A stretch of 64,000 nt of DNA from assembly GCA_024278215.1 (NCBI GenBank), contig JAJRTR010000135.1:13435-77434 (forward strand), read 5' to 3'. Shown here piece after piece: positions 43,077 through 52,526 of this stretch. The position numbers and the translations under genes are program-made. Under the pieces are notes generated by a model. It saw only the letters and a program-made list of their open reading frames with translations, was not told the origin of the DNA and searched no databases. The stretch is from a bacterium. GTDB taxonomy: Bacteria > UBP15 > UBA6099 > JAJRTR01. Position 1 is the first letter of the stretch; each line of letters starts with the position of its first letter.

Positions 43077-45167
43077 TCAGATTCTCAAGTCGACCGATGC
43101 GAGGGTTTTCGCCGCCCGCACGACCGGCTTCGCTCCGGATGCGGATTTCCTGCGCCTCACTTTCACCCCGACTTTGTTCTGTTCATAAGCTGTTCTTGAA
43201 AGAGCTGCGCGCAACTCGTCGAGATGTTTCTGAATGAACTCTTTCCGGCGCACGTCCTGCACCTCGATATTGAGTTCGATACCCTTGTTTTTATATGTCT
43301 GGAAAGTGAACATGGAAAGGCCGAGAAAATCCGTGTCCAGAACAAGCACGAGGCGGGCGTCGAAGGGATCGAGCGGTTTCGCGTTTTTATTCTTCCTCTG
43401 GTTGTCGTCTTCCCTGCGGTAGATGTTGAGTTTGCCGATGTGGAGCTTGTCGCCGATTTTGTAAGGGAAGAAGGTGACCATCGACTCGATGGGGGTGGCG
43501 GCTGTGTGCTGGACGACATTGGCGAAGTTGGCGAACTGAAGACCGCGGGCGAGAGTGTGTGCCGACTGTGTGGCCTGATCGCTGCCCGCGTGCGAAGTCA
43601 GCATACGGCCAAGCGCGGCGCGAAGGTCCTGCGTTTCCGTGAAGTTTTTCAGCATGGCGCTCAGGTCCTGCTGGAACTGTGAGTTCCGGAATATTGTTCT
43701 GATGCGATCGAGGAGCGCGCTGCTGTCGGGGTCGGCGGCGAGTTTTTGGAGTCCGTCATCGCCCTGCGCGAGTGCCTCGAGCGCCATTTTCGCCCACTGG
43801 TTCGACGCTTCGGAGAAGTCCTTCATCGGCCGGCTGCCGGCCTTGTTGAACTCGAAGGCGTCGAGCGCAGCGAGACTGGAAAGCAGCGCGAATATTTCCG
43901 CTTTCAATGCCGCCGGGTTCTGTGTCGCCGCGCTGTCGCCGGCAAGTTGGATAATATTGTTGAAACTATCGACGGCGGCGGCGATGTTTTTCGGCAAGGC
44001 CGAAAGCGGCGGGTCGTTTAACGTGGGAACGGCAGATTGTCCGGTCGGCAGAATTGCGGACTCGACCGGCGGGGGCAGCACAGTGACAGGGGGCGGAGGC
44101 GCCTGCCTGCCTGTGTCGGGGGCTGTATCCACCCTTGCAGAATCCGCCGGCGCTTCGCCGCCCATCATATTACGGAGAGTAAGAAGGACCGCCGAGCGCA
44201 GGTTCCGGAACCTGGCGGACGCGCCGGTGCTATCGAGTGCCTGCCGCGCGGCCTGAAGGAAATCCGCGCGCTGCCTGTCGAGAGTGCCGGACTGAAGCTG
44301 CATGTCTTCAATCTGCTGGAGCATGGTGTTGATTTCAGACCCAATGCCTGCGGCCTGCGCCTGGGGCGGCGTGGTGTCGGGGATTATTTTCAAGAGCGAC
44401 AGGAGTTGATCCATTAAGCCGCTTTTTGTCTGGCCACCTTCCGATTCTGCGATTCCGAGCGTTATTATCGCCTCGAAACGTGCTTCGGTCGAATGTGTGA
44501 ATGCGTTGACAAAAGCGGGCAGTTTTTCGATGATGTCCGTCACGCTGGAAATATCAGGCGGCGGCACACCTGCCTTTGCAGCTACATCCGCACCCTGTTT
44601 GATATTCTGCGGCAGTGCGTCGAGTTCCTGCTTCATCTGCGGGATCAGGCTGATAATCTCTCGCGAGAGAGGCAGTTCCTCTTTGACCATGGCGGCGGCG
44701 AAATCTATTGTCTGTTGCGATGCGTTTGCAGGAAGCGCGTCGATCATCACCGCAATGTTGCCGCGAGTGACCGGCACACCGATATTCAGCAGCGAGCGCG
44801 CCATAGCGATCTGCTGCGGATGCTCGGGCAGATCGAATCCTATGAGGCGCGAGGAAATCATCCCGTCTGTCAGAGGCCTGACGGTCTGTGTGCTGATCTC
44901 GCGCGAGCTTATGATCTGGAGTTGCAGTTTGCCGTTCTGCTCGTGGCCTTTTACGGTCAGCGAGAGTTCGGAATTTCGCTTGAGGGGTACTTCTGATTCG
45001 GCAGTGACGATGCGACCGTCGATCTCGAGAAGCGCTTTGCCGCCGGAGAAGTCGATCACCTTTGCATTATACGTATGGTGCATCTGGTCTCCGCCGCCCT
45101 TGACCGTCGGAAACTCGGCGGCGTTTGCGGAGAGACTCACTGCTGAATAATCACTGAAAGCTATCAT
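43077..45167 (-). CDS. FliK-like flagellar hook-length-control family protein (YlqG-like)
   Basis: 696 residues beginning after CAGGAT. The bulk is a low-complexity helical region rich in Ala/Gln/Pro (residues about 200-480, with PPPVTVLPPPVESA). The C-terminal domain (about 540-690) has IESMVTFFPYKIGDKLHIGKL and DARLVLVLDTDFLGLSMFTF, then LNIEVQDVRRKEFIQKHL, as in Flg_hook / FliK-C proteins. Paired with the FlhB-tail protein this forms an orphan pair of substrate-specificity-switch components. Function without a flagellum is unknown. Confidence 0.72.
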   Translation of the reverse strand: MIAFSDYSAVSLSANAAEFPTVKGGGDQMHHTYNAKVIDFSGGKALLEIDGRIVTAESEVPLKRNSELSLTVKGHEQNGKLQLQIISSREISTQTVRPLTDGMISSRLIGFDLPEHPQQIAMARSLLNIGVPVTRGNIAVMIDALPANASQQTIDFAAAMVKEELPLSREIISLIPQMKQELDALPQNIKQGADVAAKAGVPPPDISSVTDIIEKLPAFVNAFTHSTEARFEAIITLGIAESEGGQTKSGLMDQLLSLLKIIPDTTPPQAQAAGIGSEINTMLQQIEDMQLQSGTLDRQRADFLQAARQALDSTGASARFRNLRSAVLLTLRNMMGGEAPADSARVDTAPDTGRQAPPPPVTVLPPPVESAILPTGQSAVPTLNDPPLSALPKNIAAAVDSFNNIIQLAGDSAATQNPAALKAEIFALLSSLAALDAFEFNKAGSRPMKDFSEASNQWAKMALEALAQGDDGLQKLAADPDSSALLDRIRTIFRNSQFQQDLSAMLKNFTETQDLRAALGRMLTSHAGSDQATQSAHTLARGLQFANFANVVQHTAATPIESMVTFFPYKIGDKLHIGKLNIYRREDDNQRKNKNAKPLDPFDARLVLVLDTDFLGLSMFTFQTYKNKGIELNIEVQDVRRKEFIQKHLDELRAALSRTAYEQNKVGVKVRRRKSASGAKPVVRAAKTLASVDLRI

Positions 45168-45685
45168 TTTACTTATCCTGAATCGAAGTTGATTGTTAAG
45201 TATTGGTCAAGACCTTATCACGCTGTAAGCGTCGACATGTTGGCACCGAAAATATCATTCAACAGAAGGGTGTCTCCGGCATTCTCTTCTAAATTCCCAG
45301 TATGGAAAACAACTTCATTGCTGCAAAAAAACTTGTGAACTCATTGATCGTAATACCACAACTTTGAATTTCATATCAACATCCCTGACGCATATTTCAC
45401 CATTGCGTGTGAGAAACCAATCCTGTATAAATTATAACTTAACTTGTGCGTTTTTGAATTTTCAATCAGATTTTCCGGTGCATTACCGGAATTTTCCATT
45501 GAATTCCGAATCGTGTTTTTACGGTAAGAAAACCGGTCGGACGTGTTGCACATCCCCTATACATATATAACGGCAAATATCGAAGGATACTTAATTTAAA
45601 TGGAATAAAGGCCCCGGGGGGGTGTGGCAGGGTCTCTATAGTGTGACCCTGCATGTGAATTGTCCGGGTGTTGCTGGAGGCGTCA
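45168..45685. other. Intergenic region with one family-1 type palindrome
   Basis: No gene is supported in 518 bases. A solo palindrome ACGCATATTTCACCATTGCGT lies at 45388-45408 (arms ACGCA/TGCGT). GC-poor stretches flank it. The right end adjoins the stop of the rrf1-like gene. Confidence 0.5.
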
Positions 45686-46066
45686 TCAGTCCAGTGTGCT
45701 GCCGATGATTTCCCTGACCTTTGCGATGAGTTCGTCGGGTTCGATGGGTTTGTCGAATACGGCGACCGCGCCGCTGACGGCGAGGTCGCGACCCGCGAGA
45801 CCACTGATGATGATGACCGGCGTATTCTTGAAATCTTTATTCTTCATAAGCGCTCGAAAAAAACGTGTGCCGGTCTCGTTGGGCATCTCGAGGTCGAGCG
45901 TTATCAGGTCGGGCTTGCAGTCGTCGAGCAATCGTTGCGCTATTTCGCCGTCCGCGGCGACACACGTGTCATAATCGTGGTTCTCGAAAAGCGTCTGGAG
46001 GAAAATCCTTACATCCTCTTCGTCGTCAACAATCAATATCGTTTTTTTTCTGTCTTCATCCGTCAT
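45686..46066 (-). CDS. rrf1: Response regulator, single receiver domain (Rrf1-like)
   Basis: 126 residues from the ATG at 46066, which has AAGGAG at seven bases; the longer frame upstream is not needed. The receiver is intact: TILIVDDEEDVR (acidic pair), LITLDLEMPN (phospho-Asp), IIISGLAG, and FDKPIEP (Lys). There is no output domain. It is last in the hmc gene row, where Desulfovibrio also has rrf1 behind hmcF, so it is named by position and domain. The cognate kinase is not here. Confidence 0.85.
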   Translation of the reverse strand: MTDEDRKKTILIVDDEEDVRIFLQTLFENHDYDTCVAADGEIAQRLLDDCKPDLITLDLEMPNETGTRFFRALMKNKDFKNTPVIIISGLAGRDLAVSGAVAVFDKPIEPDELIAKVREIIGSTLD

Positions 46067-46132
46067 GACATCTTCTCCTTGTCGAATGTATCCTGTAGCG
46101 CAAACCGGGCGCAGGGACATGGCGCGCGTCTT

Positions 46133-46264
46133 CTAATGTTCGAGTGTCGTATCGTCATTATCGAACAGAAACCTGAAAAAATACACGAAAGAGATCAGAA
46201 ATATCACTCCGAGCAGGTATTCTATTCCCTTTGTGTGATAGAAAAACTCCTGTAGCGTATACAT
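46133..46264 (-). CDS. hmcD: HmcD-like small membrane protein
   Basis: A 43-residue frame too short for automatic listing. It begins ATG at 46264, ten bases after GGAAGGA, right behind hmcC (26-base gap), and stops TAG at 46133-46135. It reads MYTLQEFFYHTKGIEYLLGV and goes on with a single transmembrane helix (IFLISFVYFFRFLF) and an acidic tail (DNDDTTLEH). The FYxTKGxEYLxxV phrase before one helix is typical of HmcD, a tiny subunit of Hmc-type complexes (family memory, not searched). Confidence 0.82.
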   Translation of the reverse strand: MYTLQEFFYHTKGIEYLLGVIFLISFVYFFRFLFDNDDTTLEH

Positions 46265-46289
46265 TTATCGAATGTCCTTCCGGTTGATG

Positions 46290-47486
46290 TTAGTTCGCCT
46301 GCGCCGGAGCTGTATGCGTGTCGGCGCGGGCGCGATGCGCGGCTTCCAGGTCGTCTGTGAGGATGGGCATCCGGTTGACGATCCACCTGAAGGCGAGTAT
46401 GCCGATTGTGACGAGCATCATAGAGATCATGATCTCGCCGAAACTCGGGAAATAGCGTTCCGCCGCGGGCAGTTTCCAGTTGAATGCTATTATACTGATA
46501 TTGAAGCGGTTCAGGACGATGCCGAGAATAGCGATAACACTCGTGACTTTGACCAGCGTCGCGTTTTCGGTCCGCGCGCCCACGGCGTAAAGGATGCAGG
46601 GCAGCAGGATGAAGCCGAGCATCTCGACGAGGAACCAGTAGCCGTAGGGCGTGTCGAGCAGGTCCCAGTGGTTGCCGTGCGCCACGCCGAGTACTTTTAT
46701 GCCGAAGTATCCGAACATCATGAGTGAGGCGGCCTTTGCCAGCCCGACGACGATCCTGTCGTGGTTGAAGTGTTCGCCCCTGCTGATAATATTCTTAAAA
46801 ACATTGTGAGACAGCGTCGACTCGAAAATCACCATCGAAAGCCCCGCGATTATGCTCGATATGAAGAAGTAAACAGGGATATAGGGCGAGTACCAGAGCG
46901 GGTGAATCTTGTCCGGGGCGATAAGAAACATGGAGCCGAGCGACGACTGGTGCAGTGTGGAAAGCACGACACCGAGAATGGTCAGCGCGAGTGTCATCTT
47001 TATGAACAGCCTGTGCAGCGCGGTCCATTTCAGCCAGGCGAACACGCTGGGCACGAATTCGAGGAACAGCACTGTCAGGTACAGCCCCACGCAGGCCGCC
47101 ACTTCGAACATAACGGATGTGTAGCCGTGCGAAACGAGGAACGGATAAGGCATTCGCCAGGGTCGCCCGACATCGAAGACGAGCCCGACGGCCACAAGGA
47201 AATAGCCGAGGAAACCGGTGAGTATCGCTGGCCTGACTACGGGATGATATTCCTTCATGCCGAAGATGTATACAATGGTGGAGATCGTGTAGCCGCCCGC
47301 CGCGAGCGCGACACCGCACAATACGTCGAACCCGATCCATATACCGAACGGATTGTTATCTGTAAGGTTGGTCACAGCGCCGAGGCCGCCGGTGAAGCGC
47401 ATGATGGTGAAATAGCCGCCTATCGCGAGTATTACGCCCGCGATTATATTGAACGGTGTGAATATCGGTGCTTTTGTTTCGTTCAT
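46290..47486 (-). CDS. hmcC: HmcC-like NrfD-family membrane subunit
   Basis: 398 residues from the ATG at 47486 (AAGGAG five bases upstream; a GTG two codons earlier overlaps that site). Some ten transmembrane helices of the NrfD/PsrC fold with GPFGIWIGFDV-like DNNPFGIWIGFDVLCGV, FLGYFLVAVGLVFDVGRPWR, TLHQSSLGSMFLIAP and VEMLGFILLPCIL. It is the quinol-site membrane subunit of Hmc/Dsr/Psr-type complexes and follows the Fe-S protein HmcB by 80 bases. Confidence 0.92.
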   Translation of the reverse strand: MNETKAPIFTPFNIIAGVILAIGGYFTIMRFTGGLGAVTNLTDNNPFGIWIGFDVLCGVALAAGGYTISTIVYIFGMKEYHPVVRPAILTGFLGYFLVAVGLVFDVGRPWRMPYPFLVSHGYTSVMFEVAACVGLYLTVLFLEFVPSVFAWLKWTALHRLFIKMTLALTILGVVLSTLHQSSLGSMFLIAPDKIHPLWYSPYIPVYFFISSIIAGLSMVIFESTLSHNVFKNIISRGEHFNHDRIVVGLAKAASLMMFGYFGIKVLGVAHGNHWDLLDTPYGYWFLVEMLGFILLPCILYAVGARTENATLVKVTSVIAILGIVLNRFNISIIAFNWKLPAAERYFPSFGEIMISMMLVTIGILAFRWIVNRMPILTDDLEAAHRARADTHTAPAQAN

Positions 47487-47565
47487 TTCCACTCCTTCTC
47501 AGGTGAGCCGGCGACCGGGTTATGTTCTGCCGCGTCCGTCCGCGACCGGCCCGGTCGATCTCATG

Positions 47566-48639
47566 TTATTCGCCGCCCTTTTCATCGCCGGTATCCGCCG
47601 CCTTTTCAAGGGCTTCCTTCACTGCCGCCTGTATAGCTCTCTTCTGGTCTCTTTCGGCCTTTTTCTGTGCTTTCTTAAGCGCGACGGCCTGCGCCTTATC
47701 GGCCCTGGCCTGCACATCGGTCGTCGTCTCGGCAATCGCGGTCGATACAGCGTTCCGGCGCTCTTCCTCGGCTATCTGCCTGCGGCGGTTCGACATGTAA
47801 TATATGCCGCCAAGCAACACCGGCCACAGCATCACGATTACCGGAACGGACGCGAGCGCGCCTTTCGTATACTTCGGATACGGCGTTCGCGCGTAATCCG
47901 TCGACATATCCACCTGGTCGAACGGCACGGGCGACAGGTACATCCAGCTTGTGCCGCCCACTTCGAATTCTCCGTATACGTGGTCGATATATTTATCCGG
48001 GTTATCCATGATTCGTTTCTTCGCGATCTTCAGCAGGTCCGACCGTTTGCCGAAGGTGATAGCTTCCATCGGGCAGGCCTCGGCGCAGGCGGGCGCGCCG
48101 CCCTCTCCCATTATCTTGTCGTAGCACATCGTGCATTTCATGACACGCGGTGTCAGCGGTTCGTCATATTCGTAGGCCGGTATGTAAAACGGGCAGGACA
48201 CGATGCAGTAGCGGCAGCCGACACACAGGCTTGCGTCGTACACGACCGGTCCCTCTTTCGTCTTCTTGAGCGCCATTACAAAACAGGCCGACACGCAGGC
48301 AGGCTCGTTGCAATGGTTGCACTGTATCTTCCTGAACACCGGCTTCCCGTTTTCAGTAGCGTATTTGTTGACGACAGTGTACGCCTTCGCGGTCGTCCTG
48401 CGTTTCGTTTCGAGGACGGACAGATCGTTGAACGGAACATCCGGCGCGGGCAGCTTGTTCTGCTTGTTGCACGCCGCTTCGCAGGTGCGGCAGCCGACGC
48501 AGCGGCTGAGGTCTGTCAGCATACCATAGCGGTCCGGGTATCCGTCGAAGTTTTCTGCGGCAAGCAGCTTGTCGGCGCCGGCAACTGTGCCCGCGCCCGC
48601 CGTCAGCGCCCCGAGGAAATTTCTGCGTGAGATACTCAT
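47566..48639 (-). CDS. hmcB: HmcB-like periplasmic Fe-S protein with C-terminal anchor
   Basis: 357 residues. A Tat signal (SISRRNFLGALTAGAG) precedes four [4Fe-4S] motifs: CVGCRTCEAAC, CNHCNEPACVSAC, CVGCRYCIVSC and CTMCYDK...CAEAC. A C-terminal helix (SVPVIVMLWPVLLGGIYYM, about residues 265-285) anchors it, and a long charged Ala/Lys coiled coil ends the protein. It links the cytochrome HmcA to HmcC. GGAGGAG precedes the start. Confidence 0.92.
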   Translation of the reverse strand: MSISRRNFLGALTAGAGTVAGADKLLAAENFDGYPDRYGMLTDLSRCVGCRTCEAACNKQNKLPAPDVPFNDLSVLETKRRTTAKAYTVVNKYATENGKPVFRKIQCNHCNEPACVSACFVMALKKTKEGPVVYDASLCVGCRYCIVSCPFYIPAYEYDEPLTPRVMKCTMCYDKIMGEGGAPACAEACPMEAITFGKRSDLLKIAKKRIMDNPDKYIDHVYGEFEVGGTSWMYLSPVPFDQVDMSTDYARTPYPKYTKGALASVPVIVMLWPVLLGGIYYMSNRRRQIAEEERRNAVSTAIAETTTDVQARADKAQAVALKKAQKKAERDQKRAIQAAVKEALEKAADTGDEKGGE

Positions 48640-48797
48640 TTATTCTCCTCCACCGGTTTCCCTTGTACTCCCGGTTACTCTCTTGAGCCGATTGCATTAT
48701 TCCGTCCATCATCGGTCGGCTGCAATCAGCCATCCTGCGTATTCCTGCTGTATATTCGACTCCACATTCGAGTCGGCCTGCTTATTCATTCGACCGT

Positions 48798-50309
48798 TCA
48801 TTTCGGCAAAGGCGAATCTTTATCTTTGTGACATTCGCCGCAATCGCTCTTGTCGCTGATACCCATCTCCTCATGGCAACCTATGCACTTGAGATGGAAC
48901 GCGCCCCGCAGGCCCGGCCTGTCGGCGGGCAGGGCGTCAAACGGTCCCGAGTGGCATTTCGCGCATGTCGGCGTCGTATCACCCGGCGGGCTGTTGTGGT
49001 GGCACGATTGGCATATCACCGGCCTGTCGCCGTGGAACACGTTCGACATTTTATCGTCGCGCGCTATTTCGCTGAGTTTCCGCACTACCTGCAAGTGCGG
49101 GAACGACACCGGCTGCAACTGGTCGGCGGCCGAATCTATCATTATTGTTTCAGGCAGATCGTCAGGAATCCGCGCCACCGGATTGTGCAGGGGCCGCGCG
49201 ACAAGCTGGTTGTCGACCGGCCCTGTATGGCAGACGTCGCACGACAATTCCGCGGGACCCGCGGGCAACGTGTCGTGGCAGCCTGCGCACTTTTCCTGTT
49301 TCTTCACCTTTTCGTGGCAACCCACGCAACTGCGCGGCGAGGCGGAGTCGTGGTATGCGTCCGTAAGGATGACACCGCCGCCCTCTTCGCTCGGTTTGGA
49401 CGTATGGCACTCGTCGCAGGCTTCCAGCTTTTCATGGTGACACGCCCGGCAGTTGACCGCCACCTGTTCGTGTGCCTTATGATTGAACGGCACCGCCGGA
49501 AATGTCTTGTCCGCGACTTCGATCAGCGGCATATCCTTCTGGCCCCTGTCGAGACGCGGTACATCGCTCATGTCGGCCAGCAGAGAAGTGAAAGACGGCA
49601 TGTCGTGGCAGCCCGCGCAATCGGTCGGCCCGGCGGGTTTGCCCTTTTCGCTCTCGTTCACGTGGCACGTCACACATTTCTCATGCGCCGCGGTCCTAAG
49701 CGAGACGATCTCCTTCGAGCCGTCGCGATCGTGACAGTCGCGACACGAAGACTCGGCGCCCTTTATATACACCAGCTCTTTAGTGGCGGGGTCCTGCTTG
49801 TGGTGACATACGCTGCAATCTTTGTCGAAAGCCTCGACATGCTTGTTGTGCTGCCTCATGTCGAGTTCTATGGGATTAAACTTTTTTTGCGTGTAGCGGC
49901 CCGGCCTCAAGTGACATTCGCCGCACTGGTCGACCGGCCCACTGCCTTTCTCTTCGGGGCAGCCGATGCACTTATCGTGATACTCTTTTTCATATTCCGC
50001 CTTATCGCCGCCTTCCGCCGGAGTGTATACCTTTAATATCAGGTATCCGTTTTCCCCGGTCGCGTGGCAGGTGGCGCAGCCGTCTTCCTTCGCCGCCCGT
50101 TCGCGGTGCGCGGGGTGGTCGAATGCCACAGGAGCGCGTTCGGCCACGCCCATGCCGGCGGGCATCTCGATTGTCAGCAAACGCTTCGCTTCCTCGCCGG
50201 CGGTCCCGCGCTCCCCGCCCCGGACGTTCACGATCAGGCCGGTCAGAACAAGCGCCGTAAACGCAATTAAGAGAATCACACCCGCTGCATCTGATATTTT
50301 GTTTCCCAT
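48798..50309 (-). CDS. hmcA: HmcA-like multihaem cytochrome c, membrane-anchored
   Basis: 503 residues with an uncleaved-looking N-terminal helix (AGVILLIAFTALVLTGLIVN). I count 15 CxxCH haem motifs (CATCH, CGECH, CSVCH, CRDCH, CVTCH, CAGCH, CRACH, CDECH, CVGCH, CAGCH, CDVCH, CQSCH, CAKCH, CIGCH, CGECH). A 16th site reads CIGCP, missing the haem-ligating histidine. HmcA of Desulfovibrio has 16 haems. The cytochrome takes electrons from periplasmic hydrogenase/cytochrome c3 partners. AGGGA precedes the ATG. Confidence 0.92.
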   Translation of the reverse strand: MGNKISDAAGVILLIAFTALVLTGLIVNVRGGERGTAGEEAKRLLTIEMPAGMGVAERAPVAFDHPAHRERAAKEDGCATCHATGENGYLILKVYTPAEGGDKAEYEKEYHDKCIGCPEEKGSGPVDQCGECHLRPGRYTQKKFNPIELDMRQHNKHVEAFDKDCSVCHHKQDPATKELVYIKGAESSCRDCHDRDGSKEIVSLRTAAHEKCVTCHVNESEKGKPAGPTDCAGCHDMPSFTSLLADMSDVPRLDRGQKDMPLIEVADKTFPAVPFNHKAHEQVAVNCRACHHEKLEACDECHTSKPSEEGGGVILTDAYHDSASPRSCVGCHEKVKKQEKCAGCHDTLPAGPAELSCDVCHTGPVDNQLVARPLHNPVARIPDDLPETIMIDSAADQLQPVSFPHLQVVRKLSEIARDDKMSNVFHGDRPVICQSCHHNSPPGDTTPTCAKCHSGPFDALPADRPGLRGAFHLKCIGCHEEMGISDKSDCGECHKDKDSPLPK

Positions 50310-50364
50310 ATTCAGTTCCCTTGGTTTCCGTTAAATGTTCTCAATCCTTCTCCGGCACCTGTTT

Positions 50365-51708
50365 TCAATCGCCGCCCGGTCTCAGGTGTTCCGGTATCTC
50401 CATGCACCCCTCGTCTACAAGCAGTTCGCTGATGAACTTCACATGTGTGCCGGGCGCGTATTCCTTAATAATGTCTTCGATGCCGCTGTGGCAGTTGTGG
50501 CAGGGGGTCACGACCACCTCGGCCCCGGTCGCGTTTATCTGGTCGCCTTTGGTCCTGTTGGCGACTACCCTGTTTCTCGTCCAGGGCGGGCCGCAGTTGA
50601 TGACCCCGCCGCCCGCGCCGCAACAGTAGTTATGCTCGAATCTCGGGTTCATGTCCCTGAAATCCTCGCACAGCCAGTTCATCAGGTCGCGCAGCTTGCC
50701 GCCCAGCCCCCGGCCGCGCACCGTGTTGCAGGGGTCCTGCACTGTGACGGGCTTTTTGAACTTTTTAACGATCTTGATCTTTCCGCTTGTTATCAGGTCG
50801 TGGTAGAACTCGATCGCGTGAATCACCGGCACAGCCGGATACGCCTGACCGATATGCCTTGGGCCGTCGTACACCGCGCCGCGGAATGCGTGCCCGCACT
50901 CGCCCATGACGATCTTTTTGACTTTCAGGCGCATCGCCGTCTCGTGGTGCAGCCGCTCGAGGCGACCGCTCGACTCGAAGTCGCCCGAGTACATCGCCAT
51001 GTTGCTGTTGTCCCAGCCGTCGGTGGCGGGCATCGTCCAGTCCAGGCCGGCCACGGCGAATATCACCGCCGCGTTCGCCAGCAACTGCGCCAGTATCTTC
51101 GGCTCCGGCGCAATGACCGAGTACATTATGTCCGCGCCTTCCTTCTCCAGTGGTATCCGCGCCGTCTTCACCACTTTCTGCGCGTCTTCCTCCTGCCACT
51201 GAAGCGTGTCGATCCACTCGTCCTGCTGCACCCACATCTGGTTATAGGTGACCGAGTGGCTGTTTGTCGTATCCTGAAGGTACATCGGCACCACGCCCAG
51301 CATGCTGCATATCCGCCGCACGACCATCAACAGGTATGCTATGTCAATGCCGAACGGACAGTACATGCTGCACCTGCGGCAGCCGCCACACTCGATATAC
51401 GCTATGCGCGCGGCCAGCTTCATGAACTCCGGCGACACTTTGCAGTCTTTCTTGAATATCTCCACAAGCGTGTCTTTCACCTTGGCGACCGGAGCATACT
51501 TCGGGTCCATATCGTGCGAGATGCACTGGTGGCACGCTGTCGCGCACAGGCCGCAATGCACGCACGTGTCCATGTAGACCTTGAGGCGCGCGCCGCATTC
51601 CTTGTCCAGCGCAAACCGAATCGTCTCCTTGATCTTCTCCGGAGTAAGTTTCTTTATCGATTCATCAAGACCATCGTCTTTAACTTCGGGCCTCGGTTCG
51701 TATTTCAT
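50365..51708 (-). CDS. hmcF: HmcF/TmcB-like Fe-S oxidoreductase (HdrD/DsrK-type)
   Basis: 447 residues. Two ferredoxin motifs (CVHCGLCATACHQC and CGGCRRCSMYC) near residues 55-130 are followed by two CCG domains: NYCCGAGGGV near residue 370 and TPCHNCHSG near 410, the first with VTVQDPCN. This is the catalytic-like cytoplasmic subunit, related to HdrD and DsrK, carrying the special cysteine-rich cluster. It starts ten bases after a AAGGAG and follows hmcE by 33 bases. Confidence 0.92.
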   Translation of the reverse strand: MKYEPRPEVKDDGLDESIKKLTPEKIKETIRFALDKECGARLKVYMDTCVHCGLCATACHQCISHDMDPKYAPVAKVKDTLVEIFKKDCKVSPEFMKLAARIAYIECGGCRRCSMYCPFGIDIAYLLMVVRRICSMLGVVPMYLQDTTNSHSVTYNQMWVQQDEWIDTLQWQEEDAQKVVKTARIPLEKEGADIMYSVIAPEPKILAQLLANAAVIFAVAGLDWTMPATDGWDNSNMAMYSGDFESSGRLERLHHETAMRLKVKKIVMGECGHAFRGAVYDGPRHIGQAYPAVPVIHAIEFYHDLITSGKIKIVKKFKKPVTVQDPCNTVRGRGLGGKLRDLMNWLCEDFRDMNPRFEHNYCCGAGGGVINCGPPWTRNRVVANRTKGDQINATGAEVVVTPCHNCHSGIEDIIKEYAPGTHVKFISELLVDEGCMEIPEHLRPGGD

Positions 51709-51741
51709 TGTGTTTTCTCCTTATTGTCGCTCCTGAATTTG

Positions 51742-52377
51742 TCACCAGTCTCTCGCGTTCCGGACGAAACCGAATTCGCAGGCCATATATGCACGGGTGA
51801 ACACGAAATAGAGCATGTGCGCAATTCGCGTGAAGGGGATCATCATCAGCATCAGGCAGCCCGACAGCATGTGTATTGTGATTACCGTGCCGTAGTCGAA
51901 CCACTGGTGATAGGCCAGAAACCCGGTGATATAAGGAAGCGTGACAAACAGCAACAGCGCGTAGTCGGCCGCCGATGTGACATTCTTCACATAAGGCACA
52001 AGTATCCGCCGCTGGAGAAAATATACACCGCCGACGATTACTATTACCGTCATCAGGTCCGCAAGCCGGCCGGGCAGCGTTGGGAACTGTATGCCCCATA
52101 TCTTCCAGTGAGCCGCCAGCAGCAGCGGCGTCGCTATCAGGCATATATGGAACAGAAACGCATACGCCGTCATAACCGGGTTGATCCTCATACCCCTGGT
52201 GCCGTAAGGCAGCAGCCAGTGTTTGAGCGACCGCAGACTGAAGCTCAGCCGCATATACGGCATTATCACTTTTTCCTGTTTCGCCGCCTTTATCATCGCT
52301 GTTATTTTGTAGACGCTGCCCGCGATCATCACGAAGAAGGCTATCCAGACTAAAGGCCCGCTGATAAAATCCTGCAT
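51742..52377 (-). CDS. hmcE: HmcE/TmcC-like cytochrome b membrane subunit
   Basis: 211 residues, five or so transmembrane helices with the NarI/DsrM-like fold: MTAYAFLFHICLIATPLLL, VYFLQRRILVPYVKN, TGFLAYHQWFDYGTVITIH and MLMMIPFTRIAHMLYFVF. The histidines in FHIC, YHQW, TIHM and IAHM are candidate haem b ligands. It carries electrons between quinones/HmcA and HmcF. The gene follows tmcD by 149 bases. Confidence 0.9.
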   Translation of the reverse strand: MQDFISGPLVWIAFFVMIAGSVYKITAMIKAAKQEKVIMPYMRLSFSLRSLKHWLLPYGTRGMRINPVMTAYAFLFHICLIATPLLLAAHWKIWGIQFPTLPGRLADLMTVIVIVGGVYFLQRRILVPYVKNVTSAADYALLLFVTLPYITGFLAYHQWFDYGTVITIHMLSGCLMLMMIPFTRIAHMLYFVFTRAYMACEFGFVRNARDW

Positions 52378-52526
52378 TTGGTTTCCCTCGACTCCTTTTC
52401 CGGTCCTGTCACAACCCGGATCCGGATTATTTTTCTTATCCAGTGCATTACAAGTGAACGCCGGGCATTCGACCGGTGAGTACGGGCCGGAGAACCCCGG
52501 ATCGACAAAAAACGCACAAACTTCAG

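Noticed and set aside
48828-50036. 402-codon frame antisense to hmcA
   Set aside because: Antisense to fifteen CxxCH codons; composition dominated by Arg, His, Val, Ala.
50335-52353. 672-codon frame antisense to hmcF and hmcE
   Set aside because: Opposite strand of two well-recognised genes; no start signals or domains.
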